Origin: Balneolales bacterium
GTDB taxonomy: Bacteria > Bacteroidota > Rhodothermia > Balneolales > Natronogracilivirgulaceae
Assembly (NCBI GenBank): GCA_007120555.1
Contig: SKNL01000022.1
Span: forward strand, 1-6,158
Direction of reading: 5' to 3'
Length of the DNA stretch: 6,158 nucleotides
Positions 5,136 to 6,158 of this stretch are shown piece by piece. Below the pieces are notes generated by a model. It saw nothing but the letters and a program-made list of their open reading frames with translations, was not told the DNA's origin and did not search any database. How positions within the stretch are numbered: position 1 is the first letter of the stretch; every line of letters starts with the position of its first letter. Position numbers and translations under genes: made by a program.

Positions 5136-6158
5136 TTACTCTTCTCCTGTCCGCCAGGTAAGCGGGACATCCGAGCCGACTGCAGACACCCGGACGTAGC
5201 CCTGCATCTCCTGGTGAAGCGCTGAGCAGAAGGCGGTGCAGTAGAACGGATAGATACCCGTGCGTTGCGGATGCCAAACGATGGTCTTGGTTTCACCGGG
5301 TGCGATCAAAACTTCGCCGCTGTTGGCGCCTTTGATGGCAAACCCGTGCACCATATCCCAATCCTGTTCAATATTGGTCAGGTGGAAGTACACTTCATCG
5401 CCTACCCGGATTCCTTCGATGTTGTCAGGGGTGAAGTGACTTCGGATGTTGGTCATGTAGACCCGCACCACATTGCCGTCACGTTCTACCCGTGCATCGC
5501 GCGGACGCATCACCGCATGCGGATGCTTGTTTTCGTCCAGATCGTATATCTGTTTTACATTTGGCCTGATAATGTCAGCCTTTATGGCCTGCGCATAATG
5601 CGGCTCACCGATCGTGGGGAAGTCCAGCAGCAGTTCCATGCGGTCGCCCGAAATGTCGTACAGCTGGGCGGGGTGGAGCTGTTTCGGACCGGTCGGCAGA
5701 AAGCGGTCACGGGAGGTCTTGGTCAGGCCGACCATATACCTGCGGTCCGGGTTAGGAGTGTCGCCGCCGGTGATCATCAGGTGGCCGATTGAGTAGTAGG
5801 CATCGATACGGTCGAGCACCTCAAAGTTTTCCAGCGACCACTTCACGATTTCCGAGGAGATGTAGACCGATGTATAGGCATTTCCGTCGCCGTCAAACTC
5901 GGTGTGGAGGGGACCAAGGCCCGGGTTTTCCACTTCGCCGGCGATAGTGGCCTCGTATTCGAGCACCGGAATACCGTTGATCACCTCTTCAAACGCTTCG
6001 TTTTCAATGGCTTCAATCATCCGGCTGAATGAGTGCACCGGAATAACGGTGGCAAGCTTTCCACCGGCAACGATGTACTCGCCTGTAGGATCGATATCCA
6101 CTCCGTGCGGCGACTTGGGTGTCGGCAGGAAGTAGATCATATCCGGAGCGTCTTTCGG
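5136..6158 (-). CDS. nosZ: NosZ, nitrous oxide reductase, C-terminal half (5' end beyond the right edge)
   Basis: NosZ reduces N2O to N2 in the periplasm, the last step of denitrification. The frame is open to the right edge, so about 340 codons are visible of a protein usually around 600-650 residues; the internal ATG at 6140 is not the start. Residue numbers here count from the first visible codon. The end of the beta-propeller includes the CuZ-type histidine motifs SPHGVD (His18), LGPLHTEFDG (His85) and RDRFLPTGPKQLHP (His162). These match three of the seven CuZ histidines; the others lie upstream. The C-terminal cupredoxin domain has all CuA ligands: His271 in DMVHGF, then C307-TAFC-SALHQEM with Cys307, Cys311, His315 and Met318. 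The Trp of the classical CSWFC is Ala309; that position binds copper through its backbone carbonyl, so function need not be lost. The clade II assignment rests on this style and on the neighbours, since the signal peptide is not visible. The stop is TAA. Confidence 0.97.
   Translation of the reverse strand, partial: PKDAPDMIYFLPTPKSPHGVDIDPTGEYIVAGGKLATVIPVHSFSRMIEAIENEAFEEVINGIPVLEYEATIAGEVENPGLGPLHTEFDGDGNAYTSVYISSEIVKWSLENFEVLDRIDAYYSIGHLMITGGDTPNPDRRYMVGLTKTSRDRFLPTGPKQLHPAQLYDISGDRMELLLDFPTIGEPHYAQAIKADIIRPNVKQIYDLDENKHPHAVMRPRDARVERDGNVVRVYMTNIRSHFTPDNIEGIRVGDEVYFHLTNIEQDWDMVHGFAIKGANSGEVLIAPGETKTIVWHPQRTGIYPFYCTAFCSALHQEMQGYVRVSAVGSDVPLTWRTGEE

Overview
The window is a single-strand (minus) nitrous oxide reductase (nos) operon fragment. 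Read in transcription order, from high to low coordinates, it holds: the C-terminal half of nosZ (cut by the right edge), a small four-helix membrane protein, a divergent NosL-like lipoprotein, a canonical NosL copper lipoprotein, and the nosD-nosF-nosY maturation module. A possible start of a further gene runs off the left edge. Almost every base is coding. The only gaps are about 120 bp after nosZ, 77 bp before the NosL-like gene, about 50 bp before nosL and 38 bp at the left edge. No tRNA, rRNA, CRISPR array, insertion sequence or phage gene was seen.

The organism is most likely a bacterium with a clade II ('atypical') nos cluster, probably in or near the Bacteroidota/Balneolota/Rhodothermota. 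This is inferred from three things: gene order (nosZ, small membrane protein, nosL, nosDFY, with no nosR or nosX between them), NosZ sequence style, and start sites that often lack a clear Shine-Dalgarno sequence. Taxonomy below phylum level cannot be read from this window.

Functionally, NosZ reduces N2O to N2 in the periplasm using CuA and the CuZ tetranuclear copper-sulfide centre. Three CuZ-type histidine motifs and the complete CuA ligand set lie in the visible part. NosL delivers Cu(I). NosD (periplasmic beta-helix), NosF (cytoplasmic ATPase) and NosY (membrane permease) form the ABC-type machine needed to build CuZ. nosD, nosF and nosY are joined by 4-bp ATGA overlaps, which suggests tight translational coupling.

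The less ordinary parts are: (i) the NosL-like paralogue, which keeps the NosL fold pattern and a lipobox but has lost the second Cys of CxxC and the Met of the 'SPM' motif; (ii) the nosZ-adjacent membrane protein with conserved-looking His/Met/aromatic motifs; (iii) a ~55-residue hydrophilic insertion in NosF; (iv) a perfect 11-bp stem hairpin just downstream of nosZ; (v) a His-rich tail on NosL; and (vi) an extra ~60-residue linker at the NosD N terminus. This looks like a known system with several poorly described components, not an entirely new one.
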